Assembly: GCA_013397935.1 (NCBI GenBank)
Contig: VZRN01005851.1
Span: 2,825,109 to 2,889,108 of the forward strand
From: Dasyornis broadbenti
Lineage: Eukaryota > Chordata > Aves > Passeriformes > Dasyornithidae
Direction: 5' to 3'
DNA: 64,000 nucleotides
The notes beneath the pieces are model-generated. The model saw nothing but the letters and a program-made list of their open reading frames with translations. It was not told the DNA's origin and ran no database searches. Both the position numbers and the translations under genes were made by a program. Below, in pieces: positions 1-13,200 of this stretch; within the stretch, counting starts at the first letter, position 1, and the number at the start of each line of letters is the position of its first letter.

Positions 1-1434
1 TTTGGGGAAGAAGGGAATGTTACACAATGCAGGTTATAGGTTCAGCTCATTTGACAGGTTAGCATTAGAAACTAGTATTGGAAGACTGCACTGTTCAGTC
101 CCACTGAGATCTAGAGGATCAGAAATAGTCTTATCTGCCTAAAGGTCAGTCATGCTAACATACTCTTTCTTGCTCTTTCAGATCACACACTGGCTGCAGT
201 TAAACAATATAAAAAGAGAGAAAAAACAGGTATTTCAATCAGCTCTAACAGAACACATTCTAGCCCACACACCACCTTCTAAACATTTATCCCAAATGTA
301 CCCAGAAGAGATCCTTTGAAGAATGTGTGCTAATGTTATCTTTCTCAATTTCAGACAAGAAATTCCATTAACTGGGGTGCTGGCATAAGAAAATCCTTAA
401 CTGATCGAGATGTGGAATTTTCTGTCCACAACCTATAAAAACAAAGACAGAACTACTGAAACTGGAGTAACACCTCCAGTAACCAAGAAAGTTACATTCC
501 TCTAGCAACTCTGCTGTAAAATGCAAGTAACATATACAATTTTGGCTGTAATTTCTTCTGTTTGGAATTCTCCTGAATTAATTGCTGTTTATTTTTGTAC
601 AGCATGACAAATGTGTGAATTATTCTAGCTTCTGCATCTGATGCCTTGGCTTTCTCCATGCAATATATAGATCTTAATTAGAGGGGGAGAGAAACTGTGT
701 TGCCCTGCAGTCCTCTGATGAAGGTGATGATGCCATACTTGAGGCAGAACACGTGGTGTGGAGACTTGTTCAGGCCCCTCTGCTAGAAAGTAACTAAGAG
801 AATATAAAAAAGAGGGAGTTTAACACCAGGAAATGAGCAGAGATGTGGGCATCTAGTCATCCCAAAGATGGACCCTTCAGACAAAGACCCATCTGGCTGA
901 ATGTTCCATAGAGATAAGGAAGGAGAGCTGACAAATCCAAGGTTTTGTGAGGAACCACAGGTCTAGTGCAGAATAGAAAAGCAACTACAGATTAAATGTA
1001 GTTCAAATCATTCAAAGTTTAAGTACAGGTAGAGGTGTAAGCACAGAACTTCAGGAGAACATTTAAAGGAATTACATGTCAGTTGCAAACCTGTTTGCTT
1101 TACTTCTTAACAGAGAGCAGAAAACCTAGGGTTGGCCTAGCAGATAAAAGCAGAGAAAAAAGTGCTGTAAATCTTCCTGCCTTTTTCTGGCTCCTTTATT
1201 CTTTCTTCTAGTGCTTTTGTAAAAGAACACTGTTATGTGGAAAATAACTTAGATGAGCCAGTACCACATCTAATGCTGATATTAAATCCTAGTAACACCT
1301 CTGAACTCTACCAGAGAGCAAATGTTGAGAAACAAGGTTGTGTTAAATCTCAAAGTTATATGAGGATTATTTCTACAGAGACAGGCTAAACACATATGGA
1401 AAAATAAACTACGAAAAAATAGAAAACATCTTAC

Positions 1435-1495
1435 TTATTCCTCCTAATGTCCTAAAGCCTTCTCGAACATTTTGTGTAAACATGGGAATGATGGG
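1435..1495 (-). CDS. TMEM68-like: Copy A coding exon 4 (PIIPM block)
   Basis: The acceptor is CCCTAG-like (CCTAG|CCC) and the donor ATAA|GTAAG; 61 nt. It encodes PIIPMFTQNVREGFRTLGGI and leaves in phase 1, matching copy B exon 4. It is the last exon of copy A visible in the window. Confidence 0.87.
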
Positions 1496-4400
1496 CTAGG
1501 AGGGAAAAAAGATAATTAAGAATTTAAGGAAGATAGCACTATCTAAAAAACTTCTACCTCACTTAAACTCAACGAGCAAATTGATTTCACAAGTGTTTCT
1601 CAGACAAGGATACATAGAGAGCAAAACAAGTATTCTGAAGTTCTTCTGTGACTTTCTGCCATGAGATTTCAAACTGGAGAATACTACAAGATTTCAGTGA
1701 GTCATTGTTTCAGCAAGTCCCTTTCCTTAAAGCCATCCAGAATTTCAGAACCTATGGAGAATTTAGGTGTCCCTCCCCTCTATCTAGCAGTATTTGCATA
1801 GTTGTGACTTAAGTGCTTAAACCTCTTACCTAATTCGTAGTTATGCTCAAAGGGAAGAATTCACAGGATTGGGACACTAAACTTGTCTGATTCCTCTCTG
1901 CTATGCTGATGGTATTGCTTTACTCTTGATGTGTCATATTCAATACATGTCCATGACTTATTCCTGCTGATGAATACTTGGAATATTTCAAGTTTTTATT
2001 GCTCTTTTGGAAATTGCAAACAGCTGTCAAGATTTACAAGAACTGTTGAGGGGGTCAGCTACTATATGAAGTTTTTCAATATCATTTTATAGTATGTACA
2101 CAGCATCACCAGAAATACAGAACTCTTCATGGGATTTTCATACACTCAGATTCTTTTAAACTTTTTAAAGACAAGCATGGAGTTGAGCTAGCACATGAAA
2201 CTTTTCAGACATGCATCAAGTTGGAGTTTTTTTGAGAGAAAAAAAGTCTGTAAATAATTATACAGAATAAAAAGTGCAGTTGCCTAAACTGAATGGATAC
2301 AAATACCTTTATTCTAGAACAATCTTACCTGGAACATCTTACTTTGACATAGAGGTAGAAATTTTTGTTTATATGTCAAAAATTCTGTCAACAAGACTGC
2401 TGAAATGAGACAACTTCAAGTTGAAGGTCCCAATTTTAGACACATTTTTCTGATGTTTTTGACACATTCTTCTTTCCATGAGGAGTTCTGCTTATGATTC
2501 AAGGTGACTTAAGAGGTTCATCTTTAATCTAAATAAAGACTGTTTTCTCACTTTCAGCCTGCCTCTGACACTCTTCCTATTTTACTGCTTCTCTCTGGGT
2601 TTTTTTTTTAGGGGGGATGAAGCTACAAGACCCTTGTGAGTGTATAAAGGGAATCCAACACACATCCAATAAAATAAATCTAACTAGTACAACCATAGTT
2701 GAATCTCAAGCATAGCCTTTCACATGCTATTACAACACATTAGTAAAATCTAAACCTGTTGAAAATACCCTGTTAAAACAGTGTTATTTTCCTTGTGAGA
2801 AAAGTGACACACACTTGGATCTTAAAAGCATTCTATTTCTGTATAAAATCCAGAGACTTAACTAGTCTCTCTTTGACAGTACCTAAATTTAAAACTCTTG
2901 GTGTGAGACTTGCTTTTAAATTAGGTATATGCAGACCTACAGACATATGCACACATCTTTCAAGTATAAATATAGAATAAGAGAGAGCCTGAAATGATTA
3001 TTAAAATCTTTATAATTCAAATATATCACACAACTGCCTTAACAGTTGGTCCCCTGTTATTCTCCTAACAGGAATAACTACCTGTCTGCTGACCAAGCCC
3101 AATGCTATACATTAGAACTGAAGAGAGAGTTGACACCTGTGACCAGCATCTCCTGCTGCTGTACACAATGGACATCCCTCACAACCATAAAATGTCAATA
3201 CAGTACATTGTGCCAATGAGTCTACACCCTGCTGGGTCACACCACACTTCAGTGATAGAAGAAGCAGAAACATTGAGTTGGACTCTATGATCCTGATGGT
3301 CCCTTCCAACTCAGCATATTCTGTGACCCTCTGATATGTAGGGTTGTTTCCCAGCCATGCTGGTCAGCGAGGGGCTAAGCCATCACAATACTAACCAGGT
3401 ATGTGTAAAACAGCACATGCTTGTCATGGAGAAACCATCCTGTACTTCGTCTCTTGTTCTTTTAAACTCTGGATTTCCTGACCACACTATTCTTAGCTGA
3501 CTCTAAAGACTTTTTACCTATCAAAAGCAAAAAAAAGAGTCTTGAAATGTAGCTATTAGAGCAACTAGACCATGCTCATGACAGTCAGAAATCTAACATC
3601 GAATATATGATAATCAAAACAGCTTTCTCTGGAAGAAAGTACTAATAACTTAGCATTTTTGCTTCTCTTCCATGATGTGTCATACTTACCACTTTTGCAT
3701 CAATGGCCACCTGAGCAAAGCCCTTCCGATTACTCCACAGAATAGTATACGTTTCATCACTAAAGAGTGCTTCCCGAACTCCACCTGGGGCAATGGCTAA
3801 CAGATGGCCCTTCTTCAGAGTACTGACACAAGCTTCTTTTGGTCCATGTAAAACTCCAAATACATCAAGTAATATTTTAAAACCTGTAGGGTAAGATAAT
3901 TGTAATTCAGAAAATGTTGATTCATACTACCATTGAGTACAGATTCCCAGCACAGAACATTATGGCTAAAACTTACATGTCTAATACGCTGTAGGCCCAA
4001 GTCCCCAAGACAGACTTACAGATTTTGGTCTGCAAAGTTGAAGATTTAGGGGTTTCAGTGGCTTTATGTCATAGTAAAGTCAGGTATTATCCCACAATCA
4101 GGACTAAACTTAAAAAGAACTGTCAAGCACAATGTGACATTTTTCAGGAGTCCCTTTGAAGGAGTTGTTTGACTCCAGGGCACTGGCTCCTGGACAAGCT
4201 CTACTGTTCAAACATAGTATAGTCGAAATAAAGAGCAACAAGAAGCAATACCAGGAAATTGTTGCGGTTTTGGTTTGTGAACTTTGGTGAAGAGCAGTCA
4301 TGCATAAGAAGGAGAATGACAAAGAAAATGCATCATTCTCTGCATTACAGATCACTGGTTCAGTCTCTGAGTACCTGGATGGCCTCTCATACAAAGGGAC

Positions 4401-7400
4401 ATCTGGCAAGCCTCAACTGGGTACACTCACCTTCTGTTAATACTGTAACTGAAGTTTTTCACCTAAGGTTATATAAACTCCTCATATCACCTTGAATTTG
4501 ACATGTCATTCTGACTGTACTCTTCAAGAAACAGCAGAACATCAAAAATTTGCTAAAAGCATCAAATGTGAACACATCCGAACAATTTCGACAAGTAGTC
4601 TAATGTTAAAGGACATAACTAGCTTAAACATCTGTTTGCAGGAAATCAGTCCTGTTCAGTTGCTTCAGTAAATTTTAAATTTACACAGTATTTATAAGGA
4701 CCGCATACCAAAATGGGAACTTTGTATGACTGGGCAGTATGGGAAACATTACTTCTCTGAAGTTTCCCACTGAAGCAAACAACCTTATCAGCCACAGACA
4801 AGGACAAAGTACTGATCTAGTCAAGTTTGCCTCTTAATAACAAATGAATAGCTGTGACTATAAACACACATTTGTTACATACACACACACACTAACAGAG
4901 AGTCTGTCTTCTCTTATAGCTCACATGAACTAAGGGCTTGGGAAGAAAAGCATGAGGCAACACATTAGTTTATTCTTAACTAACTCTGATCTTTAACTAG
5001 TCTTTGTAACTGTAGCTGGTAAAATACTCCTAATTCATCTCTACACACAATCAGGATCTGCCCATACACATGACAACAGAACACAAGCTGCATTACACCT
5101 GTCTCATATTTTGCTGTGCCTGCCTCATGCACTGCTGATGACAATCAGTCTTCATCTAGCAGCATTTACATGGAGGAACACCTGAAACAGAGTTTTCCTA
5201 AAGGAAATTAATTTCTTTCAGGTGCTTTTTTTGTGGGATTTTCAATAGCTGATTTTCACAATGCTTTAAATTCCCAAACTAATTAAAACTCTCTGGAATG
5301 CACCCGGCGGTAAAAAGCTGCCTGTCTCTAAGTCCTTTCTGTCAGTGAGCTCAGGAGAGAGACAAAAATCATGAAAAGAGTTGAGATGAGCAGGAAAAGA
5401 GACTATGAGGAAGCAGAGACACAACACCTTTCCTTTCTGCATTGGATATACTGGTGAAGGGGCAACGGGAGAGGCGTGTGTGATAAAGCAATACCATGAG
5501 TCTGTCCAGTTCATATATCAGTAAAAAAAGAACAGAATATTGACAGAATACAGACAAAAAAATCATACTACAGAATAATTGTGTAGAGAAGTTTCAAGTC
5601 TTCACAAAACTTCTCAGCTGTATTTCGCCCCTTGACTTTTAGTATCAACTTCATATTCTGTGCTGTACTTTATAACCTTGCCAGCAGATCACACATTACC
5701 CTGATCTCCCTGAAAGGGGTGCAGGGTACCTGTGTTCACAGCAAAGGTCATCACATTAGAAGAAACACTGGGGCAGTACCAGGTTGCACTGCATTAAAGT
5801 GACCAAGAATCTGTTTTTCCATTTTAAACAACAAAACAACTCTCAAAATTATCTAAACACAATTTTCCAGCCATGCAGAGCATGCTACTTCTTCCAGACA
5901 CCAAGAAGTTCAAATTTAATTTTATTCCACAGTGCAACCTGAACTCTGCCCTTTGGCCCAACACACTCTTCTCCTATTTTCCACAAGCCTGCGTCGGCAG
6001 ATATGTTTGAAAACGCTTTGGAGAGTATCCAGCAATGCATGTAACACTGTTCTCAACTTGTGCACTGTATATATTTCTCTATCTTGGCGCCAGGGACTGT
6101 AACATCAGGGCTGTCAGCTACCAACCAGGTAGCAGGATAGCAACGATGTCATCCTTTTCCCATGGCTGACCTTCAGGACCCCAGACAGAGAGGAACCATT
6201 TAAGTCATTGAATCCAACCTTCCACAATTGTAGGCAATCACACATGAATATCCTGCAGAGCATCTAGTCCACAAGATACTTTGCAACACCTTGTGCATAT
6301 AACAGACAAGAAGCCAAAGCTCCTTTTCTCTGGAACATCACAGGAAAGGGACTGTCTTAGTTACATAAAATAGCAGGCAACCTTTTAAAGAGGGCTCCCA
6401 GATGACTTTAGGAAGCAAAAATAGCACCTGCTGTATGGGAGGATGATGAAGAAGAACACAAATGAAACCTCAGTCCTCTCTGAACTCTTTGGGAAAAGGC
6501 TTTCTCTTAAATTTAGAGAAATCAATGTATTTCTCAGCACTACACAGAAAAGAGTCTAAAGGAACGAGAAACCTGGAATATTGGGGTTGTTTTTCCCTGT
6601 GGCTAACCTCTAGTTACAAAAGAGGGGAAAAAAGAATTCACATAACCATATTTCATAACCTTCTCCTCTAATATGCAAACAACAGAGGCATACTTCATAT
6701 TGACACAATTCTGCCACATCCAACTGCGTCTAAGAGGCTCCCCAAACACATCACCCCCCTTCCCATTTCCCCTGCCTGGAGTATAAAAACTTTTGTTTAA
6801 AACATCTTCTGAAAAAGCATCCCATTTAATCTGAACACTTCATCAAGATCAGACAGCCTTAGTATTAGGATAAAATTATGCAGTCTTTCTGGTTTGATTC
6901 ACAAGAGAAGTAGCATCTACCTGGCTTGCCAGTCACAGATTACTGTGCTTATTTTGAAACAAATTGGGAACACGTTCTGGGCTCTTTGGACTGGTCTCCC
7001 TGAACAGCCTTAATTCCTTCACAAAACCAGAGAATTATGTAGATTAGAAGGAAGCTCTGGAGGTCACCTAGTCCAGCCTCCCACTCAAAGCGGGTCCAAC
7101 TAGATCAGGCTGCTCAGGGCCTCACCCAGCGGAGTTTTGAAAGTCTGCAAGGATGGAATTTCCTCAACTTGTCTAAGCAATCTGTTCAGGTGTCTGATCA
7201 ATCTCATGGTAGTACACCTTTCCACATATCTAATCAAAATTTCCTGTGTTGCAACTTGTCTCTGTTGCTTCTCATTCTATCACTGTGCACGTGTAAGAGT
7301 TTGACTCCCTCTTCCCCCCACCGTCCCTCTAGGTCACTAAAGACAGCAATAGTATCTTTCCCCACCTTTATCTGGTAGAGACCAAACAAACCCAGTTCTC

Positions 7401-10400
7401 TCAGCCTCTCCTTGTACACTGTATGCTCCAGTATGTCACTGTGCCCTTTACTGGGGAGTCCAAAACTGTACACCATATAGTGAGATGTGCTTGCACAGGT
7501 GCCATGCCAAGAGAAAAAAGTCCTTTACTCAACCCCGTGGTTACATTCACACTAAAAAAGCTCAGCATGCAATTCATCTTCTTTGCTGTAACGGCACACT
7601 GCTGACTCACATTCAATTTGTTGTCCACTAGAATCCTAAGTCCTTTCCTGCAAACTCCCTTTTACCCAGAGTACTGTTGCACAGAATTACTCCATTCCAG
7701 ATGGACAACTCTACACTTTCTTTTGATGAACTTCGTAATATTTCTGCCAGTTGACTTCTGTGAAGTCACTCTGAAGACTCTTTAATGCCAAGTATATCGA
7801 TGGCTCCCCCAGTTTGGTATCATCAGTGAATTTCCTATGCATGCTCCAACCCCTCATCCAGGGATACTATAAAAACACTAAGCAGCAGTGGTCCTAGTAT
7901 GAATCCCTGAGGAATGCCTGTAGCTGCTAGCTAGATGTTGTACTGCTAAAACCAGCTCTTCAAGACCAGCCACTCAGCGAGATATTTCTGCAATGCTACT
8001 GAATGATATTTGGGGGACTCATACGTATACTCACACTTAGAGCCTTATGTTAAAGCAGAAATGGAGTAAAACATAATCTCCCATTTGATAAACAACTGTG
8101 CCTAATAGACACAATATGGTGCCAAATCCGCATTACAAATCTGGTTATATTAGTCATCTGTAGCAAAAGATTTGATAACCAACTGGCAAATGAAGCTGCT
8201 GGCAAAAGCAGTTGTAGAGGCAAAGCCATGCTGTGATCAGTATGAAAAAGTTGTTTACAGGGACTAAGACTGAAATAAATCTATACTGACAAAAGAGCAG
8301 TTTTCTTATATGAATTGGTTCCACTAAAAGCACCAGTACACTACAGAACAGTCCTTGTAATTCATTTTGTGAACTGACAGGTCTATAGTTACCAACCGAA
8401 CTTGGGAAAGGAAGTGGGTACTACTGTATTTCACACAGACAAAAAAACAAACCCCTCACATAATTAATTTCAGCACTTGGCAGTGCATTTCACTAAGCTG
8501 TCCAGCCAAAATCTTGCCCTAAACATATCTTTCATTTTCTACCTGCCTCCCTTCATGTTTCACACAAACATGTCGGGCTGTTGTCTAGCTTTCCTCCAAA
8601 AAAATATTCTGCTTGAAACAGTCTTCCTGGGGACAGGTTCCATTGCCCACCATCCTCAGCTGGGTGGGATAAGAAAATACATTGTCTCTCCAGACTAGTA
8701 TTCTTAACTTACAAAGCATTTGTTCCAAATAGTGAACTGCTTAAGAATTAAACACCACTCATTCTGCCTATATTAATAAAATCATTAAATTTGTCTGAAT
8801 GTCTATTCAGAAAGCTGTGTTCCTGCAACACGATTTTTATTAATTACACTCTTAAAAAATTAAAATAAGAATTCCAAAACTGCTTTTTTATAATGAAGTA
8901 TGTTACCTGGTAATCTAGAGACAAAGTGATCAGCTACTACACTGCAGTGCCTCCTCTGCATCACATGAAGTCTTGCCATGAAATAGATATAGTCAACAGG
9001 AGTAGCTCCATGATAAAACACAACAAGTCCCGGTCCTCGAGGAAGATTTTTGACACCATGAAGCTCATAACCTGTTAGGAGTTAAAAGTGTTAACAGATG
9101 TTAAATTTTTATACAATTCTATCCCAAAGAAACTAACTTGCAGCAAGCTGGCAAACTGAAACCAACATGGATTGAGAAGTGGTAAGAGCAAAGTGACTGC
9201 TAGTAAGTGAAGAGGTAACTTGCAGCATCTACAGGAAATACAAGTTGCTTCACAGAGAATATAAGTTTCATTTAAGGCACCACACTTTGAGAAAATGCAA
9301 AAAAAGACAACATTAAAACAAAACACCCAGTCTCACTATCTTGAACTGTATAATTTATCCTTATTTTTTCAGTTCACTGTTTTCAAGGCTGCAAAGTCCT
9401 CTGAATCACTCATTCAAGAAAAATCAAAATAAGGATTGGTGTGGTGAAACAACCTTTTCAAGCTCTTATTAACATTTCAAAGTTCCTTGCCACCAGTGAC
9501 TGTTTCAGAAGGTTTGATGTGACAGCACCCATTTACATGTCTCCTTTTACTCCAGGGTATGAAGTTTATCTCTACTACTTCTCTCCAAGTTATACCTTTT
9601 CCAGCTTTCCATCACTACATACTAAAAGCTACTTGGGACTTTATACGCTCAGCTCAAAAATACTTAAACACACATAAGTTTCATACTGACCTCACATTTC
9701 TATTGGAATTACAGTGCATAATATGTTTAATTAACATAAAATGTCAAAATATATCAGTATAGAAAAGATCCAGTAGTAGAGTTACAGTATCTTTTTCAAA
9801 ATAAAATAAAACAAGCAAGAAAACCAAAAGCACAAAAAAACAAAAAAACAAACAAACCAACAAAAAAAGACAAAAAAAAAGCAAACAAAAAAACCCCCAA
9901 ATCCTGTTACTTCTTCTAAATTTAATCAGGTCTGCAATTCCCATTCCATTAATTTATATTTAATTCTGAAGATCCTCTTGGCTCTTCTACCTCTATTTTA
10001 CTTTGTATACCTGTGGAGCTGCAACATATTGCAAGTGTATCATCTGTCCCATGCCAAGGGACCACTTCCTGTGCTCCATGCCAGCCAACAGTCACACATC
10101 ACATTGGCACAATACGTGTAATGTTACAGGCGTCACACACCAGGTTCGGGGTTGCTTTGGGGCTTTTTGGTTGTGGGGCTGGTTTTTTCCTTTTTTTTTT
10201 TTTAATGCTGTTAGATTTCAGGATGGAAAGTTCTTCTTATCATATCCTGATTAATCAAGTGGAGAGAAAATAACTGGAAAACATTCATTCTTTAGCAAGA
10301 CAAGTGTATAGATAAGAGGGAAGCAGCTGGCAGGGCAGAAAAAGTCACAGCTGCCAATGAGGGACCGGATAAGAGTCTTTTATGCACAAATAAAATGTCA

Positions 10401-11823
10401 GACCTTAAAGAAAAAGTTACTAAGGATTAAAAGAGCCAAGGCCTTAAAAAAATAATTTTCTTACAAAAAAAAGTAAATAGCTTTTTATTGTGAAGTGAGC
10501 ATTTTAAGCTCTTTGATGTAGCTGTTGATTTTGATGTAGTATACTTTCCTAGATTTGAAAGTTACATCTTAGTCTTACAAAGCCTATCTGATACAGCTGC
10601 TGCACCATCTGGTTATCAATGCCTTGAAAACCCACTTCCCTTTGACTAGAGAACAAATAGAGATGATTTTCAAGAAGGATTTATTCTTTATGTAAATTGC
10701 TCTTAAGTATCTCTTTCTCCTTTAGCTGCATCTAGACTGAATTGCTCTGAAAGAGGCTTATGATTTCCTTAGAGAGAAAAGCCAAATCATTTATTAAGTC
10801 TGTCATTATAAAGAAATAATAGGAGAAGGACAAGGAACAGGGCCCTTAGTTTTGGCATTCTAGTAGAGAAAGTAGTTGCCCAAAATACAAAGACAAATTA
10901 AAAAGTAAGGTTCCGTAACAATACCAGGCTCTAAAGTTAATTTCAAGAAGCAACTAGTGAGTAAATTTACACTAAGAGCTCCTTTTAGCCATCATTTGGT
11001 GTTTTATTTAAGACTGATAAAGTGCCATTAAATTATGCTAACATATGCTGACATACTATCTATCAGGGAACTGGCATCTAACTTCCAGTCTTCATACATT
11101 GGCCCTCAAATGATAGAGTTAATTGATCTAGTTTTTAACACAATATACATTTCAAGTCTTCTTCAAATGGGAAAATCCTGGAATTGTTATAAAAAGCAAA
11201 AAACGGAAAAAAGGAGAAATTTTAAAAATTGTGCATATATTCAACCAGAATATAGATCTCATTTTATAGCAGAAATGCAATAAATACATAAGACAAAAAA
11301 TTTACATTCAAAAAAGTCTCAATTACCTTTTCTTTCCTCTCAAACACCACTGACAGTCATTCATAAAACAGAAAAAACCCTGGCCTGAATTGGCATGCAC
11401 CAGCAGCAATGATCAGGCATATACTGGTAATCTTGAAAGCTAAATGAAGTGTAAGAGCTTCAGCAGTTTTCAATGGAATGTCAGATCTCACTCACCATGC
11501 CATATTCTTCCATGTACGTCCCATAGGGTAGCCAACGTTTCTCCTGCACCCGCCCAAAAATCTTGGGAATAAGCTTCCTTCAGTTCATTCTTCCTTTTAT
11601 AAATATGAAGTACAAGAATGGAAACATAGAAGAGAACGACGATAACTCCAGGAAGTACAAAAACTAATATAAGTGGAAAAAGCACCCATACAATGTAGAA
11701 TGCATAACTCAGATAATCTCCAATATTCTCCAGGCCAGTCCATTCTTCCAGAATGTAAGTCAGGCAAGTTAAGTAGGACATAGATATCGGTCCTGCAGTA
11801 CAGGATTCATTTCCACCTGTCAT
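1435..11823 (-). CDS. TMEM68-like: TMEM68-like membrane acyltransferase, copy A (partial, first four coding exons)
   Basis: Four exons on the minus strand, 11823-11496, 9071-8907, 3883-3690 and 1495-1435, join in frame to 748 nt (249 residues plus one base). Lengths and phases equal the first four coding exons of copy B. Residues about 38-75 are hydrophobic, so it is a membrane protein. H130 and D136 lie in FYHGATPVD, and PGGVREAL is intact. Residues around 73-86 (HIYKRKN, LKEAYS) look closer to remembered mammalian TMEM68 than copy B does. The likely activity is the same endoplasmic reticulum acyltransferase class; substrate is unknown. The exons matching copy B exons 5 and 6 are not found in bases 1-1434 and probably lie past the window edge. 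No stop or frameshift interrupts the visible exons. Its own CpG island near 15.4 kb suggests transcription independent of copy B. Confidence 0.85.
3225..3340 (+). mobile_element. CR1 LINE 3'-end fragment
   Basis: Contains the typical CR1 3' end on the plus strand: GAGTTGGACTCTATGATCC, then TCCCTTCCAACTCAGCATATTC and a decayed ATTCTGTG tail. It lies in the intron between copy A exons 4 and 3. Confidence 0.75.
3690..3883 (-). CDS. TMEM68-like: Copy A coding exon 3 (PGGVREAL block)
   Basis: The acceptor is CTACAG|GT and the donor AAAGTG|GTAAG; 194 nt. It encodes FKILLDVFGVLHGPKEAC, AIAPGGVREALFSDETY and ends GFAQVAIDAKV. The reading frame is open throughout. Confidence 0.9.
6185..6265 (-). mobile_element. 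Short decayed CR1-like fragment
   Basis: The plus strand reads GAACCATTTAAGTCATTGAA followed by TCCAACC, resembling the reverse complement of the CR1 3' end. It is short and decayed, so the call is tentative. Intron 2 of copy A. Confidence 0.35.
7020..8440 (-). mobile_element. Long CR1 LINE fragment
   Basis: Reverse-orientation CR1. It starts with the 3'-end-like AGAAGGAAGCTCTGGAGGTC, followed by AGTCCAGCC, and runs through the part giving GATGGAATTTCCTCAACTTG. Further right, ACTGACAGGTCTATAGTTAC is reminiscent of the reverse-transcriptase region. It is old, with many stops and frameshifts. It fills much of the intron between copy A exons 3 and 2. The right boundary is approximate. Confidence 0.7.
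8907..9071 (-). CDS. TMEM68-like: Copy A coding exon 2 (His-x5-Asp motif)
   Basis: The acceptor is CTAACAG|GT and the donor CCAG|GTAAC; 165 nt. It encodes YELHGVKNLPRGPG, FYHGATPVDYIYFMARL and VVADHFVSRLPG. The putative catalytic His and Asp keep the same spacing as in copy B. Confidence 0.9.
9780..9900. repeat. A-rich (CAAA)n-type simple repeat
   Basis: About 120 bp of A runs interspersed with C (CAAAAAAACAAAC-type units). The Phe/Leu-rich open frame on the opposite strand is a by-product of this composition. Confidence 0.85.
11496..11823 (-). CDS. TMEM68-like: Copy A coding exon 1 (start codon)
   Basis: The acceptor is TTTAAACAG|GAG, with exon sequence starting at 11826. The ATG at 11823-11821 lies three bases inside the exon, as in copy B. 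A longer reading through the acceptor (to 11871) would use intron sequence and was not chosen. The donor is CATG|GTGAGT, phase 1. It encodes ILEEW, the hydrophobic region and ends GRIWHG. Confidence 0.9.
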
Positions 11824-12888
11824 CTCCTGTTTAAAATAAAATTTTAAAAAGTAGATGAATACATCTTCCAAAAAGATAGATCCGTCTATATTGTTTAATC
11901 ATATAATAAACCTCTCTGATTAATTTTATTCATATACCATTTACCCTACAACCCAGCAGCACCTGTTAGAAACAACAGTATATACAGCAAAACTTTTACT
12001 TGATCTTTATAGTCCTTTTTTTTGTGCACTGGAAATGCTGACAATTCTAATTGAGAAGGATGGTGCAACAGTTTAATTCCAGGCTAAGATTTTCTCATTG
12101 AAAACTGTTCAATTTGCACAGATCCAGAATGTTTATACTGTTACCAATACCAATTAATACTGTATTTTTGAATTTCAGAAAGCTGTATTGATTAGTCTAA
12201 TTTATTGTTACAATAAAATAAAACTTTCTGTCAAGCACTAACTACAACAAGAAACAGCACAATCCCAAATCCAGTGCTATAAGGAAAACCTACTGAACAC
12301 TTCCACTCACTACAACCATAGGATGACTCAGGAGAAGACTGTCTCAAGTAAGAAAGTCTCAGCCCTGGGAAGACCTTTATGTGTACCTGGAAATTTATTG
12401 ATAATGAAACATCAAGACCCAGAGCACAACACTGAGAGGCAGCAGAAAAGACAAGGAAAAAACTATCACAAAAAGTCCTCTTTAGAGTTTTAACTGCTCT
12501 GGCTTTACTGTGTCTATGTATAAGAAACTCTCTACTCCAATGCCAGCTCCTAAGAAGTTACCAGCCCACAGAGGACAAGCCTGGAATTTCAGGCTTTCTA
12601 TAACAATGGAGCAACACCTTTTTTCTTAGCTTTGTACAATTTAAGGGGCAACTTATATTCACTTCACCTTACAAACACAAGACAACCTGAACACTCAGCT
12701 ATTTTAGCTACAGTGCCTGAACAGAAAACCTTTTCTAGGCTAGAAAAACCTGGTTGGTCAATACTCCAAGTTCTGCTAGTCAGGACCAAGAAGAAAAACA
12801 TCTTGCAACTCCTAGGCTTGTAGAGAGAAATTGATTAAGAACAGTATTTACAACAGGATCTAAGCTTGAAGTTGTTGAGTTTTGTTTA

Positions 12889-13200
12889 TTAGAATGTGAC
12901 TTCCAGCAGGTATGACTGCAGAGCTCCTATGCCTAGACAGACAGGTATGCCTATCATTCTTTTGGTCTGTTTTTGCAAGCAACAAGACTTAAATACAGAA
13001 AATAATATTGCTATCAGAACCCCAGTGACAACAAAAATTACAACACAGATCAATTTTACTCCACATTTGCCAAGAAACATTGAAACACATCCTAGAGGAG
13101 AACTCACTTCACTAATTTTCCTATCCCAATTTTCCCTCACATTCTGACAGAGCAAGGACATCCCTTTTCCTTTGGTTTTGAAATTGGCCTCTACCCACAT
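12889..13200 (-). pseudogene. Possible relic of a retroviral envelope transmembrane region
   Basis: A minus-strand open frame of 103 residues ends with a predicted 20-residue hydrophobic span (about residues 51-70) flanked by cysteines and followed by a basic, Cys-rich tail. A Trp-containing stretch precedes it. This resembles the C-terminal end of a retroviral envelope TM subunit. Another open frame upstream (13560-13279) is in the same frame but is separated by several stops. It lies upstream of copy A coding exon 1, in its 5' UTR intron. It could equally be a chance hydrophobic frame. Decayed and non-functional. Confidence 0.2.

Noticed and set aside
660..790. Possible further exon of copy A (open stretch on both strands)
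   Set aside because: Neither reading matches the expected LPF...PYGG or HQxIPGNI peptides of exons 5 and 6.
9744..9944. Phe/Leu-rich minus-strand frame that looks like a membrane peptide
   Set aside because: Direct consequence of the A-rich simple repeat at 9.78-9.90 kb.
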